From Acidobacteriaceae bacterium (lineage in GTDB: Bacteria > Acidobacteriota > Terriglobia > Terriglobales > Acidobacteriaceae), in contig JASHNW010000050.1 in NCBI GenBank assembly GCA_030041435.1, positions 1 through 64,000 of the forward strand: a stretch of DNA of 64,000 nucleotides. The letters run 5' to 3'. The position numbers and the translations under genes were made by a program. The notes under the pieces were generated by a model. That model saw only the letters and a program-made list of their open reading frames with translations. It did no database searches and had not been told where the DNA came from. This document shows positions 34,407-42,893 of the stretch, in pieces. Position 1 is the first letter of the stretch, and every line of letters begins with the position of its first letter.

Positions 34407-35251
34407 GTTGTTCCCCCTTTGAAGTGAAGCAATTGGTCCGAGCCGCGACGAAGAGGTCTGCAAGCCCGATTAGATTTGCTTATTGAGTGGGTGTGATTGA
34501 ACCCGAGGCTGCGACAAAGCAACACTGACAGGCACAACTCATCACCAACTGAACGGCGACTGTGCTTAAGCGCAGTTAAAACCGACGGCGGATCTAAAGC
34601 CAACTAACGGCGCAGACTCAGGCACACTGAAGTCGTCAACGGGGACAACAACTACAGGAGATTGCGACCGTGATCCACATAAAGTGGGACGATCATACCA
34701 CAACCTCGAACGAATGGTGTGCGGAGAGGGGTGAACGGCGAGGCTAACTCATCAGGAATCCGTTTTTCGACCGAGAACCCCGGCAGTTATACCGCATCGA
34801 TGCCCAGCACCAGGGCAGCGGACGTGTTCCGGAAGGATTCCCGGCATGCATGCGAGTCCCCTGTCCAGGACAGGCACAGGTGTTCCGGGCACATGCAGAG
34901 TCCGGGAGCGGCGCGGCGAGTGGAATCGGCTCCTTCCCGGAAAGCGCGCAGAGCACACAATGCGGATCGACCGTTTGCCTTTCTGCACACATAGCACAGT
35001 CATCGGCCGCATCGATTTTGACATCCCCTGGCACGATGAAGGCGTGAGAGAAATCGCGGCGAGCGCGCTCCACAAAGGTTCACGAGAAGTTGCTGCCGGC
35101 AACTCCAGGTTCGGAATTGCACACAATCATCCGTCCAGCCAAATGAGCATCCCTGAGCGGTGCGAACGCCGATGTCAGGGACTGCCGCAGAAAGATTCGC
35201 CACCGGCCGTGCCTGAAAAAGACGCAACATGACACGACCCCGGCAATATTG
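34407..35251. other. 845-bp stretch with no convincing gene
   Basis: Frames of 60-130 codons occur on both strands but none has recognisable protein sequence, a good ribosome-binding site or clean termination. Two symmetric sites stand out: ACTGTGCTTAAGCGCAGT at 34559-34576 (near-perfect 18-bp palindrome, about 155 bases before the TonB receptor start) and CCTGTCCAGGACAGG at 34860-34874. The first is a plausible operator for the receptor gene. Confidence 0.4.
34559..34576. promoter_or_regulatory. 18-bp near-palindrome upstream of the TonB receptor
   Basis: ACTGyGCTTAAGCrCAGT symmetry, one mismatched pair, located in the AT-richer promoter region of the receptor gene at 31116-34406. Regulator unknown. 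Confidence 0.35.
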
Positions 35252-36703
35252 TCAGCTTGCTGCGAGGACCGGGATGCACAATGTGACACAGGTTCCATGA
35301 CCGAACTGACTGCTGATCTCTGCACGGCCGCCGTGAAGAGTCATGATGCTCTGCACGATTGCCAGACCGAGGCCCGTGCCACCCGAAGCTTTGGAGCGCG
35401 AGGGGTCGACGCGGAAAAAGCGATCGAATACCCTGGGCAGCGCTTCGGCTGGGATTCCAACACCCGTGTCGGAGACCTCGATGCGAATCGCTGCGCCTTC
35501 GGCCCGGGCGGCCAGAGTCACCGTCGCACCCGTCGGGCTGTGCGCAATGGCGTTTGAGACGAGGTTGCTCACAGCCCGCAACATCAGAGCTCGATCCAGT
35601 TCCGCGGTCAAAGGCTCCGCGCCCTCGTCTGCAAGCAGCGACAAACCTCCGTCCGAAGCGGACGCTTCATAGTAATCGCGGACCGCGCCGAGCAACTTGC
35701 CGACATTGACGCGCTCGCGGCGCAGCTCCGTCAGAGGACTCTCGGCACGCGCAAGAAACAGGAGGTCGCCGATCAGCTCGGAAAGCCTTACGGCTTCTTC
35801 CAGCGTCGACTCAATAACCTCACGGTACTCCTTCACATCTCGTGCACGCGCCAGCGCCACCTCAGATTCGCCGCGAATATTATTCACCGGCGTTCGCAGG
35901 TCATGCGCAATGTCGGCCGAGAACCTCGAGATCCGTTCGAACGATTCTTCAAGACGGTCCAGCATCTCATTGAAGGTCCCTGCCAGCGATGCCAGCTCTG
36001 ACGGATAGCCTTCCGCCCGGATACGTTCACGCAGGTTCGTCGACGTGATGCTCCGCGCTGTCGCCGCGATCTCTTCTACGGGACGGATGCCGTGACGCGC
36101 AATCCGGTAGCCCAGCAGGGGGAACAGGACCGAGCTGGCCAGCAGGATGGCCCAAAACCACCACCGATAGCGCAGCAGCAACTCTTCTTCCTGAGAGATG
36201 TCGATGGCGATCTGAATCGTATCGCGGCGAGCCGGCGAGGAGCCTGACCAGGCCATTGCGCTGGCGACCCGGAACCCCCGTCCATGGAACCCCGTCATCG
36301 AAACGGAATGTTCAGGCCGGTTGCGGGTTTGACGGATGAGTTCCGCGACATCCAGCTGTTCGGCCATCCCGGGCGTCGTCAGGATCGGCACGCCACGATC
36401 GTCCAGAAGGCGAATGTAAAACTGCTGGTACCGGCGGGCAGCAGTTTCCAGTTCAATCTCCTCCCGCAATGCGTCCCGGTCATTGGGGCGCTCTCGCAGG
36501 ATGGTGCGGAGCACGTGCAGCTTGTCGGCCAGAAACAGTTCCGTGCTCCTGTCCAGCTCCGTGCGCAGGACGATGTAGAGGCTGGCCGTGGCGAGTAACA
36601 CCAGCGACAGGCCCACCAAAGAGTAAGCAACCGTCAGTCGAAAGGCCAGCGTCCTTCGCGGGCGCGATGCGGCCGGCGCGTTAAGCCGCGGCTTCAAGAA
36701 CAT
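35252..36703 (-). CDS. Sensor histidine kinase, CusS-like
   Basis: 483 residues from the ATG at 36703 (a GTG at 36715 is possible). Two membrane helices (about 20-45 and 175-200) bracket a periplasmic sensor of about 130 residues; a HAMP domain follows ([17 protein letters not shown]), then H267 in [19 protein letters not shown]-box [18 protein letters not shown] and [10 protein letters not shown]. The domain order fits the heavy-metal sensor kinase group (CusS/IrlS), though metal-binding residues in the sensor loop are not obvious. The gene overlaps the upstream regulator by 23 bp and is the last gene of a receptor-regulator-kinase unit. Confidence 0.92.
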   Translation of the reverse strand: MFLKPRLNAPAASRPRRTLAFRLTVAYSLVGLSLVLLATASLYIVLRTELDRSTELFLADKLHVLRTILRERPNDRDALREEIELETAARRYQQFYIRLLDDRGVPILTTPGMAEQLDVAELIRQTRNRPEHSVSMTGFHGRGFRVASAMAWSGSSPARRDTIQIAIDISQEEELLLRYRWWFWAILLASSVLFPLLGYRIARHGIRPVEEIAATARSITSTNLRERIRAEGYPSELASLAGTFNEMLDRLEESFERISRFSADIAHDLRTPVNNIRGESEVALARARDVKEYREVIESTLEEAVRLSELIGDLLFLARAESPLTELRRERVNVGKLLGAVRDYYEASASDGGLSLLADEGAEPLTAELDRALMLRAVSNLVSNAIAHSPTGATVTLAARAEGAAIRIEVSDTGVGIPAEALPRVFDRFFRVDPSRSKASGGTGLGLAIVQSIMTLHGGRAEISSQFGHGTCVTLCIPVLAAS

Positions 36704-37355
36704 AGCCGGCCCCACGGACAGTGTGGATGAGTTTGAGGGGAAAAGGGTCGTCCACTTTGCTGCGCAGCCTTCGAACGTTCACGTCCACAACGTTGGTGTC
36801 GCTGTCGAAGTTCATGTCCCAGACCATCTCGGCGATCAGCGTGCGGGAGAGGACTTCGCCGGCGCGCCGCGCCAGCAGGCTGAGCAGGAGAAACTCCTTT
36901 GCAGTCAGCTCCAGCTTCTGGCCGGCGCGAGTCGCGCGGTGGCGCAACAGGTCGATTTCGAGGTCGGCCATGCGCAGGGTTTCCCGGATACGCGGGGGAG
37001 CCCGGCGCAACAGCGAACGCACTCTGGCCAGCAGTTCAGAGAATGCAAAGGGCTTGATCAGGTAATCGTCTGCCCCCATCTCAAACCCCCGCACCCGGTT
37101 GTGCACCGCATCCAGAGCGGTGAGCATCAGAACCAGCGCTTTGCGGCCTGCCTCACGCAGGCGCGCGAGCACCTGCCACCCGTCCAGCGCAGGCAGCATG
37201 ACATCGAGAATGATGAGGTCAAAATCCACTTCGAGGGCCAGGTGCAGGCCCTCCAGGCCGTCGGCAGCGACGTCCACGACGTAGCCAGCTTCGCTGAGCC
37301 CCTTCCTCAGGAACCTGGAAGTCTTGACTTCATCTTCGATGACCAGGATCTTCAT
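36681..37355 (-). CDS. OmpR/PhoB-family response regulator, CusR-like
   Basis: 224 residues: REC (1 to about 118, phospho-acceptor D51 in [10 protein letters not shown] in IKPF) and a C-terminal winged helix ([48 protein letters not shown]). It closely follows the CusR/CopR heavy-metal regulator wording. The gene starts 27 bp after the stop of a TonB-dependent receptor and overlaps the kinase gene, so receptor, regulator and kinase are probably one transcript and the pair may control that receptor in response to its ligand. Confidence 0.95.
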   Translation of the reverse strand: MKILVIEDEVKTSRFLRKGLSEAGYVVDVAADGLEGLHLALEVDFDLIILDVMLPALDGWQVLARLREAGRKALVLMLTALDAVHNRVRGFEMGADDYLIKPFAFSELLARVRSLLRRAPPRIRETLRMADLEIDLLRHRATRAGQKLELTAKEFLLLSLLARRAGEVLSRTLIAEMVWDMNFDSDTNVVDVNVRRLRSKVDDPFPLKLIHTVRGAGYVLEAAA

Positions 37356-37382
37356 CAGGTACCTCCGTCGATCGCTCGGAGA

Positions 37383-40300
37383 CTAGAACTTGAACCGCAG
37401 CGCGAACTGGATCTCGCGCGGGGTTCCCGACCCCACTGGGGTTACCGGCGATATCGTGTTTACCGTGTTGATGATGCTGCCGAATCCCGTGGTGTTCGCT
37501 GGGTTAAAGGTGGACTGTGGCTGACCCAACTGCGGGTGATTGAAAATGTTGTAGAACTCCGAGCGGAATTCCAGCTGCGCGCTTTCCCGCAACGGAATCG
37601 TCTTGCCGGCTCCGAGATCGATCTGCCACGTGCCTGGCCCTCGAACCAGGTCGCGTGGCGCAGTGCCGAATTCGCCAGCCGGGGTGGCGAACGCGGCGGG
37701 GTTAATCCAGTCCGCAATGGTCCTGCCCCGTGGCGGCGTGAGCGAAACGCCCGGAACCAGGTCGGGACGCTCCGTGCCGGAGGCCCCATCCGGCGCGGTG
37801 TAGCTGCCGGGCATCAGCACATTCACCGGGAAGCCGGTCCGAGCCAGGGCGGTCGTCGTAAATTCCCAGTTGCCCGCAATAGCGCTTGCGATACCGCGCG
37901 CATTCAGCATCGGCGCACCCATGCCGAAGGGCAGCTGATAGACCGCATTGCCATTGACCACATGGCGGGCGTCCCAGGCGCCGCTCGCGCGATCGCAGGC
38001 CAGGCATAAGGGGTTCTGTGGCGACACTTCATCGCCATCGCCGCTGCCGTTGGAGCCGTTGTCGATCTCGTGCGACAGGGTGTAATTGGCGGTGACCAGG
38101 AGGCCGCGGGAGAACGAACGCCGCATTGCCACGGAGAGACCGTTGTACGAGCTCATGCCGACTGAGCCGCGCCAGCCGATGGCGGGAGCAAAGGCCGGAT
38201 ATTGCGCAAGCCCGCTGGCCGGATCGATCAGGTTCACCACGTTGGTATCCAGCAGATGCACGCCGTGGCTTCCCAGGTACGAGACCGTGCTTACGAAGTT
38301 CGCCGGCAGCTCCCGCTGCGCCGAGAAGCTCCACTGCTCAACGTACGTGTCCCTGCGGTCCCGCTGTTCGGCATTCGGTGAGAGAGTTCCGGCACCGAAT
38401 ACCACCGGCCAGGTAAGCGGAGAGTTCGAATTGCCTGTGGCTGAATAGGACGGCACTTCGTTTTTTGCGGGCAGATTCTGATCGTCCAGCTGTCCGTCTT
38501 CGTGGTAGATTCCGAATCCGCCCCTCAACACCGTCTTGCCACGCTTCCACGGCGTCCAGGCGAAAGCCACACGAGGATCGATATCGCCGTAGTTCTGCCG
38601 GCCGAAGCTGGCTCCCACTCCGCAGAAGCCCCGCCGCCCGCAGGTGGCAAAGTCGAAGGGGTTGGCCTTCCCGTGCTCCTCGTCGAAGAGATCGAAGATA
38701 GTGTAGCGCGCGCCCAAGTTCAGGACCAGACCGGGCCGCCACTTGTACTCGTCCTGCGCGTAAAAGAAGTAATCGTTCTTGCGCAGATCGTTGACCGGCA
38801 AGGCGCCCGTCAGGCTGGCTTTCTTGACTACGTTCTCTGCGAGATTCTCGGCCGTGGAAAACGTAATTTTTCCGTGTTGCCCGTATTCCTGGTTCAATTG
38901 AATGCGGCGGAACTCCACTCCGGCTTTGAAGGTGTGCCGGTTATGAGCCCAGGTCAGGTTATCAATCCCCGAAAACGAGTTGCCCACGTAAATGCTGGCG
39001 TATTCGTAGTTCTCGGTGACGAACCCCGGCCCCGGCCCGGTCGCAATCGCAATCTGGTAGACAATCCCGGAGTCGCTGTAGTTGTACTGGTTATCGGTGG
39101 AGCGATTGAAGCCTGCCTCGGCCTCGTTCACGAGGTGGGGATCGAAGACGTGCAGCAATTCCAGCACGCCATTGACCGGCGCGGAAACCTTCTGCTGCAA
39201 GTCCGTCGCGGAAGCCGAAAGCGGCTGCGTATCGACCGAGCGGTCGTAGCTGAAGCGCAGAAAGCCCGTTGTCTTCACTGAGAAGTGCTGGTCGAGGCGC
39301 AACATCGCCGAGCTCTCGTTGACCACCTGCTGGCATTCGCAGGTGAGCAGGTCATAGTCCATGTAGTGCGGGTCGCTCGGGTCGGTCGCTGGCGTCCAGG
39401 GCGTCACAATTCTCTTTGGACCGGCACCGGGGAATCCGTTGACGATCGCATACACGGGCGAGCTGCTGGGAACCGCTGCTTTGAGCGACGGGCTCGGCAC
39501 GTCGCCGCTCACCGGATAGCCCCAGTTCTGCCGATAGGCTTCGGAAGCGAGGTAGAAAAAGGTCTTGTCGCGCACGATGGGGCCGCCCAGCGATCCGCCG
39601 AATTGGTTCAGGCGCAGCGGCTGCTGAGCTTCGCCGTCGGAGGCCCACGCAGGCAGCGGCGCGTCAAAAATGTTGTTGCGCAAGTACTCGAAGAGACGCC
39701 CGTGGAAGCGGTTGGTGCCCGAGGGCGAGCTAACGTCCAATTGGGCGCCGCCCGTCGCACCCTCCTCGGCGGTTGCCATCAGCGTATCGACGCGGAATTC
39801 CGCGATCGCGTCCAGGGGAATGGCGAGCCGCACCCACTGGCGCTGTGTCTGATTGACGATGTTGGTGGCATCGACGCCGTCGTAGCTGAAGTTGCTGTCG
39901 TCGAGGCCGCGTCCGGCGAAGCGAATCGTCCGTTGGTTGCTGCCGCCGGTGTCGATGGCGCCGGGGACGAAGGCCGTCAGCGAGGCCCAGTTGCGCCCAT
40001 TGAGCGGCAATTCATTCGCCTGCTCGCTCTCGATCAGGCCGGTCACCGCGCTGGTGTTATGGTCCATGAGCGCAGATGCACGTGTGACTTCCACGCGCTC
40101 TTCGCCGCCCTCGACCTGCAGCGTCGCATCGAGGGTGCGCGTCCTGCCGATGACCTGTTCCACATCGACAAACTCCAGCTTCCTGAACCCCTCGTGCTCG
40201 AAGGTGACGGTATAGATGCCCACCGGCAATTGGGGAATGCTGTAGTTGCCACCGGCATCCGAAATGGTTTCGCGGTGCAGTGCGGTCGCGCCTTCGACTG

Positions 40301-40493
40301 CCGTGATGTGCGCCTGCGGCAGCAGACGGCCGGAGGAATCGGTGACCGTGCCGCTCAATGCGCTGCGGTCGAGCTGAGCAAAGGAGAGACCGGAAAGAAG
40401 AAGCCAAAAACTGAGCCCGATCAGGGCGCGAAGGCTTCGCAGCGCACCGAGCCTGCCGATGAATTTGGGGTAGTCATTTAACGGGCGATGCAT
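37383..40493 (-). CDS. TonB-dependent receptor in operon with a two-component system
   Basis: 1036 residues from the ATG at 40493 (GGGGG seven bases upstream; the frame to 40586 is not needed). A signal peptide or anchor ends SFAQ (about 40), then a carboxypeptidase-regulatory-like domain (SALSGTVTDSSGRLLPQAHI, about 45-125), a plug (ELPLNGRNWASLTAFVPGA, FSYDGVDATN) and a barrel ending QFALRFKF. It is Oar-like as in other acidobacterial receptors, but only about a third of its residues look alike with the 31116-34406 copy by eye. Only 27 bp separate it from the regulator gene, an arrangement that suggests ligand uptake tied to its own sensing. Confidence 0.92.
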   Translation of the reverse strand: MHRPLNDYPKFIGRLGALRSLRALIGLSFWLLLSGLSFAQLDRSALSGTVTDSSGRLLPQAHITAVEGATALHRETISDAGGNYSIPQLPVGIYTVTFEHEGFRKLEFVDVEQVIGRTRTLDATLQVEGGEERVEVTRASALMDHNTSAVTGLIESEQANELPLNGRNWASLTAFVPGAIDTGGSNQRTIRFAGRGLDDSNFSYDGVDATNIVNQTQRQWVRLAIPLDAIAEFRVDTLMATAEEGATGGAQLDVSSPSGTNRFHGRLFEYLRNNIFDAPLPAWASDGEAQQPLRLNQFGGSLGGPIVRDKTFFYLASEAYRQNWGYPVSGDVPSPSLKAAVPSSSPVYAIVNGFPGAGPKRIVTPWTPATDPSDPHYMDYDLLTCECQQVVNESSAMLRLDQHFSVKTTGFLRFSYDRSVDTQPLSASATDLQQKVSAPVNGVLELLHVFDPHLVNEAEAGFNRSTDNQYNYSDSGIVYQIAIATGPGPGFVTENYEYASIYVGNSFSGIDNLTWAHNRHTFKAGVEFRRIQLNQEYGQHGKITFSTAENLAENVVKKASLTGALPVNDLRKNDYFFYAQDEYKWRPGLVLNLGARYTIFDLFDEEHGKANPFDFATCGRRGFCGVGASFGRQNYGDIDPRVAFAWTPWKRGKTVLRGGFGIYHEDGQLDDQNLPAKNEVPSYSATGNSNSPLTWPVVFGAGTLSPNAEQRDRRDTYVEQWSFSAQRELPANFVSTVSYLGSHGVHLLDTNVVNLIDPASGLAQYPAFAPAIGWRGSVGMSSYNGLSVAMRRSFSRGLLVTANYTLSHEIDNGSNGSGDGDEVSPQNPLCLACDRASGAWDARHVVNGNAVYQLPFGMGAPMLNARGIASAIAGNWEFTTTALARTGFPVNVLMPGSYTAPDGASGTERPDLVPGVSLTPPRGRTIADWINPAAFATPAGEFGTAPRDLVRGPGTWQIDLGAGKTIPLRESAQLEFRSEFYNIFNHPQLGQPQSTFNPANTTGFGSIINTVNTISPVTPVGSGTPREIQFALRFKF

Positions 40494-40851
40494 AAAGCCC
40501 CCGGATAAGGTCGGATTGCGGATGGGATACAGACGGAGCGTGTGTCGTGGATCTTCACGCGCCGGTCGCGGGCATCGAAGGCGCAATCCGAATTTTCAAG
40601 TTGAACCCGATGGAAACGCAGCTGTTGGGTTGGATGGTTGGAAACGGGCATAACAGGCAACTCTGCCGTAAGGGAAAGACGCGAGCCGTTGAACGTGTGA
40701 GCTCTGATCGTGTCGAGCGAGATGCGCCTGTAAACAGCAGCGGCGCGAAGAAAGCCGATGACAATCGTGTAATGCAGCCGCTGCTATTGTTGCATTACGC
40801 CGGGGTGAAGGTTCGGTCAAAAGCTGATGCCCCCGCGCCAGGTGGTCCGCT
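40494..40851. other. Divergent promoter region, no gene
   Basis: 358 bp between the receptor operon and the sulfotransferase. No convincing reading frame or strong hairpin was seen; it should hold two divergent promoters. Confidence 0.4.
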
Positions 40852-42582
40852 ATGTCCCAGTCTCCAAACCCAGCCGCAACGCAGCAGGCGGCGCCTCTGC
40901 TTGCATTGGCTGCCAGACTGTTCCGGGCTGGGCAACCAGTCGATGCGATTGGGCCATTGCGCGATGCAGCACGGATGGAGCCGTTCAACGCGACCATCCA
41001 GCACGATCTGGGCCTCGCCTGCCTCGAGGCCGGCAACGTATCGGACGCAATTGCAGCGCTGCAGCGGGCCGTCGCTAGCAACCCGCGCTATGCCGATGCT
41101 TATTTCCGCCTGGGAATCGCCCTCGAGAAGCTCGGCGACATGAGCGGGGCGATCGTTGCCTACGACCGTGCCACGCAGCTGCGCCCGTCCCTGACCGAGG
41201 CGTGGTTTCGCGCCGGGGCTTTGGTCTACACCCTGGGACATCGCGACGAAGCGATCGGCTGTTTCCGCCGCGCGGGGGCGACCGGGGGGCAGACCAGCTT
41301 CGGACGCCTGGGCAGGGCGCGCGCATTGCTGACCGAGGGCCGCAATCAGGAAGCCGAAAAGGTGCTGCGGCAGACGCTGGCGCTCGATCCGAAGAACGCC
41401 ATGGCGCACGATCTGCTGGGCAATCTGCTCTCTGAGTTCGGGCACTTCGATGAGGCGCGCGACTGTTTCGAGCGCACGGTTGCGATCGCGCCGCTGCTGG
41501 CAGGAAGCTATTACGAACTGGTCCGGTGCCGCCCCGTCACCAGCGCGGACGACGGTCTGGTGCAACGGATGGAAGCCGCGCTCGCCACGCCAGGGCTGGA
41601 CGGGGCGCAACGTCTGCGGGTTCACCTCGCGATCGGCAAGGCGGCAGACGATCTTGGCGACTACGCGCTGGCCATGCAACATTTCGACGCTGCAGACACG
41701 GTGCGCCGGATCACCGCGCCGTTCGACTCCGCCGCGTTTTCCATGGAGATCGACCGCCTGATTGCGCGCTGCACGCCCGATTGGATCGCACGGGCATGCG
41801 AACTCGGCAGCAGGGATGCGACGCCGGTGCTGATCATGGGTATGCCGCGGTCCGGCACAACTCTCGTCGAGCAGATCATCTCCAGCCATCCTGAGGTCGG
41901 GGCCGGGGGCGAGTTGCATTACTGGAACGGGCGCGGGGCCGCATGGCACGGTTGTGGCGCGGCCGGGACCGAGGCGCCGTTCCCCGCCATGGCGGCAGAT
42001 TATCTCGGCGTGCTGCGCGCAATCGCGCCGGCGGCGGCGCGAGTAACCGACAAAATGCCGTTCAACTTCCTCTGGGCCGGGCCGATCCACCTCGCATTCC
42101 CGCACGCAACGATCCTCCATTGCCGCCGCGCCGCCGTCGACACGGCGCTCTCGATCCATCAGACTCATTTTCATCCGAGCCTGCCATTTCCGACCGGGGG
42201 CGCCGAACTGGTCGCGTATTTTCACTGCTACCGGCGGCTCATGGGCCATTGGCGGAGTGTGCTGCCCGCGGATCGCTTCATTGAGGTCGATTACGAGGAG
42301 CTAACGCGTGCGCCTGAACCCGTGATTCGGCGAATCATCGCGGCCTGCGGTCTGGCCTGGCACCACGCCTGCCTGCTTCCCCAATGCAACCCGCGCCGTG
42401 TGCAAACCCCCAGCAAATGGCAGGCGCGGCAGCCCATCAGCCGCAGCTCCGTCGGGCGCTGGCGACACTACGAACCGTGGCTGGGGCCTCTGCGCGCACT
42501 CGTCGACGATGGGCCGGAATCGGCGCGGGTCTCGCCCGATAACGATGAGGCTAAAGCAGCCTGCGTCACCGCACCAGGATGA
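40852..42582 (+). CDS. TPR-repeat sulfotransferase
   Basis: 576 residues, no signal peptide. Residues about 15-275 are tetratricopeptide repeats (for example PFNATIQHDLGLACLEAGN, PRYADAYFRLGIALEKLGD). Residues about 320-560 are a sulfotransferase: the 5'-phosphosulphate loop PRSGTTLVEQII, then VTDKMPFNFLWAGPI and the 3'-phosphate region with HCRRAAVDTALSIHQTHF. Such fusions sulphate proteins or glycans with PAPS and are commonest in alphaproteobacteria and planctomycetes. Its wording is close to those proteins, so lateral gain is possible. Its neighbours (a receptor operon behind, a phosphoesterase ahead) give no clear substrate. Confidence 0.85.
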   Translation: MSQSPNPAATQQAAPLLALAARLFRAGQPVDAIGPLRDAARMEPFNATIQHDLGLACLEAGNVSDAIAALQRAVASNPRYADAYFRLGIALEKLGDMSGAIVAYDRATQLRPSLTEAWFRAGALVYTLGHRDEAIGCFRRAGATGGQTSFGRLGRARALLTEGRNQEAEKVLRQTLALDPKNAMAHDLLGNLLSEFGHFDEARDCFERTVAIAPLLAGSYYELVRCRPVTSADDGLVQRMEAALATPGLDGAQRLRVHLAIGKAADDLGDYALAMQHFDAADTVRRITAPFDSAAFSMEIDRLIARCTPDWIARACELGSRDATPVLIMGMPRSGTTLVEQIISSHPEVGAGGELHYWNGRGAAWHGCGAAGTEAPFPAMAADYLGVLRAIAPAAARVTDKMPFNFLWAGPIHLAFPHATILHCRRAAVDTALSIHQTHFHPSLPFPTGGAELVAYFHCYRRLMGHWRSVLPADRFIEVDYEELTRAPEPVIRRIIAACGLAWHHACLLPQCNPRRVQTPSKWQARQPISRSSVGRWRHYEPWLGPLRALVDDGPESARVSPDNDEAKAACVTAPG

Positions 42583-42893
42583 AGATAAGGTCCACGAAGC
42601 AGAGTCTGCTGACACAAGAACTGCGCGCGTAATAATCCGCGATTGAACCTGCTCGTGCATGCCTCACGAAGAGAGTGACAAAAGTGCAATGTTGCCGTCA
42701 CGCTGCTGTGCGGCACGCGCTTTTAGCCTCGGTCCGTGGCGCAGTTCGTCCGCGCCCACACTTCCCAAAACCCGTTCCAGATTGTCGCAGAGAATTGATG
42801 ACCTCTATGTGCACGGAGCGCCGGTCGTATGTCCGCAGGTATCCCACGGCCGCGCGTTCCTGCGGGATGACAAACCCAAAGGAGAAACGCACG
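42583..42893. other. Leader of the phosphoesterase gene, no gene seen
   Basis: 311 bp. The phosphoesterase frame extends back to 42675, but that part lacks protein character. No strong hairpin or palindrome noted. Confidence 0.35.

Noticed and set aside
34752-35126. Minus-strand frame of 124 codons in the 845-bp gap
   Set aside because: Basic, Pro/Ser/Cys-rich sequence without a ribosome-binding site or family; overlapping frames on the other strand are equally long.
35080-35325. Possible extra gene after the sensor kinase
   Set aside because: Frames on both strands overlap the kinase 3' end and have no protein character.
40795-42249. Minus-strand frame of 484 codons opposite the sulfotransferase
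   Set aside because: Arg/Pro-rich antisense shadow; the plus strand has TPR and PAPS-binding motifs.
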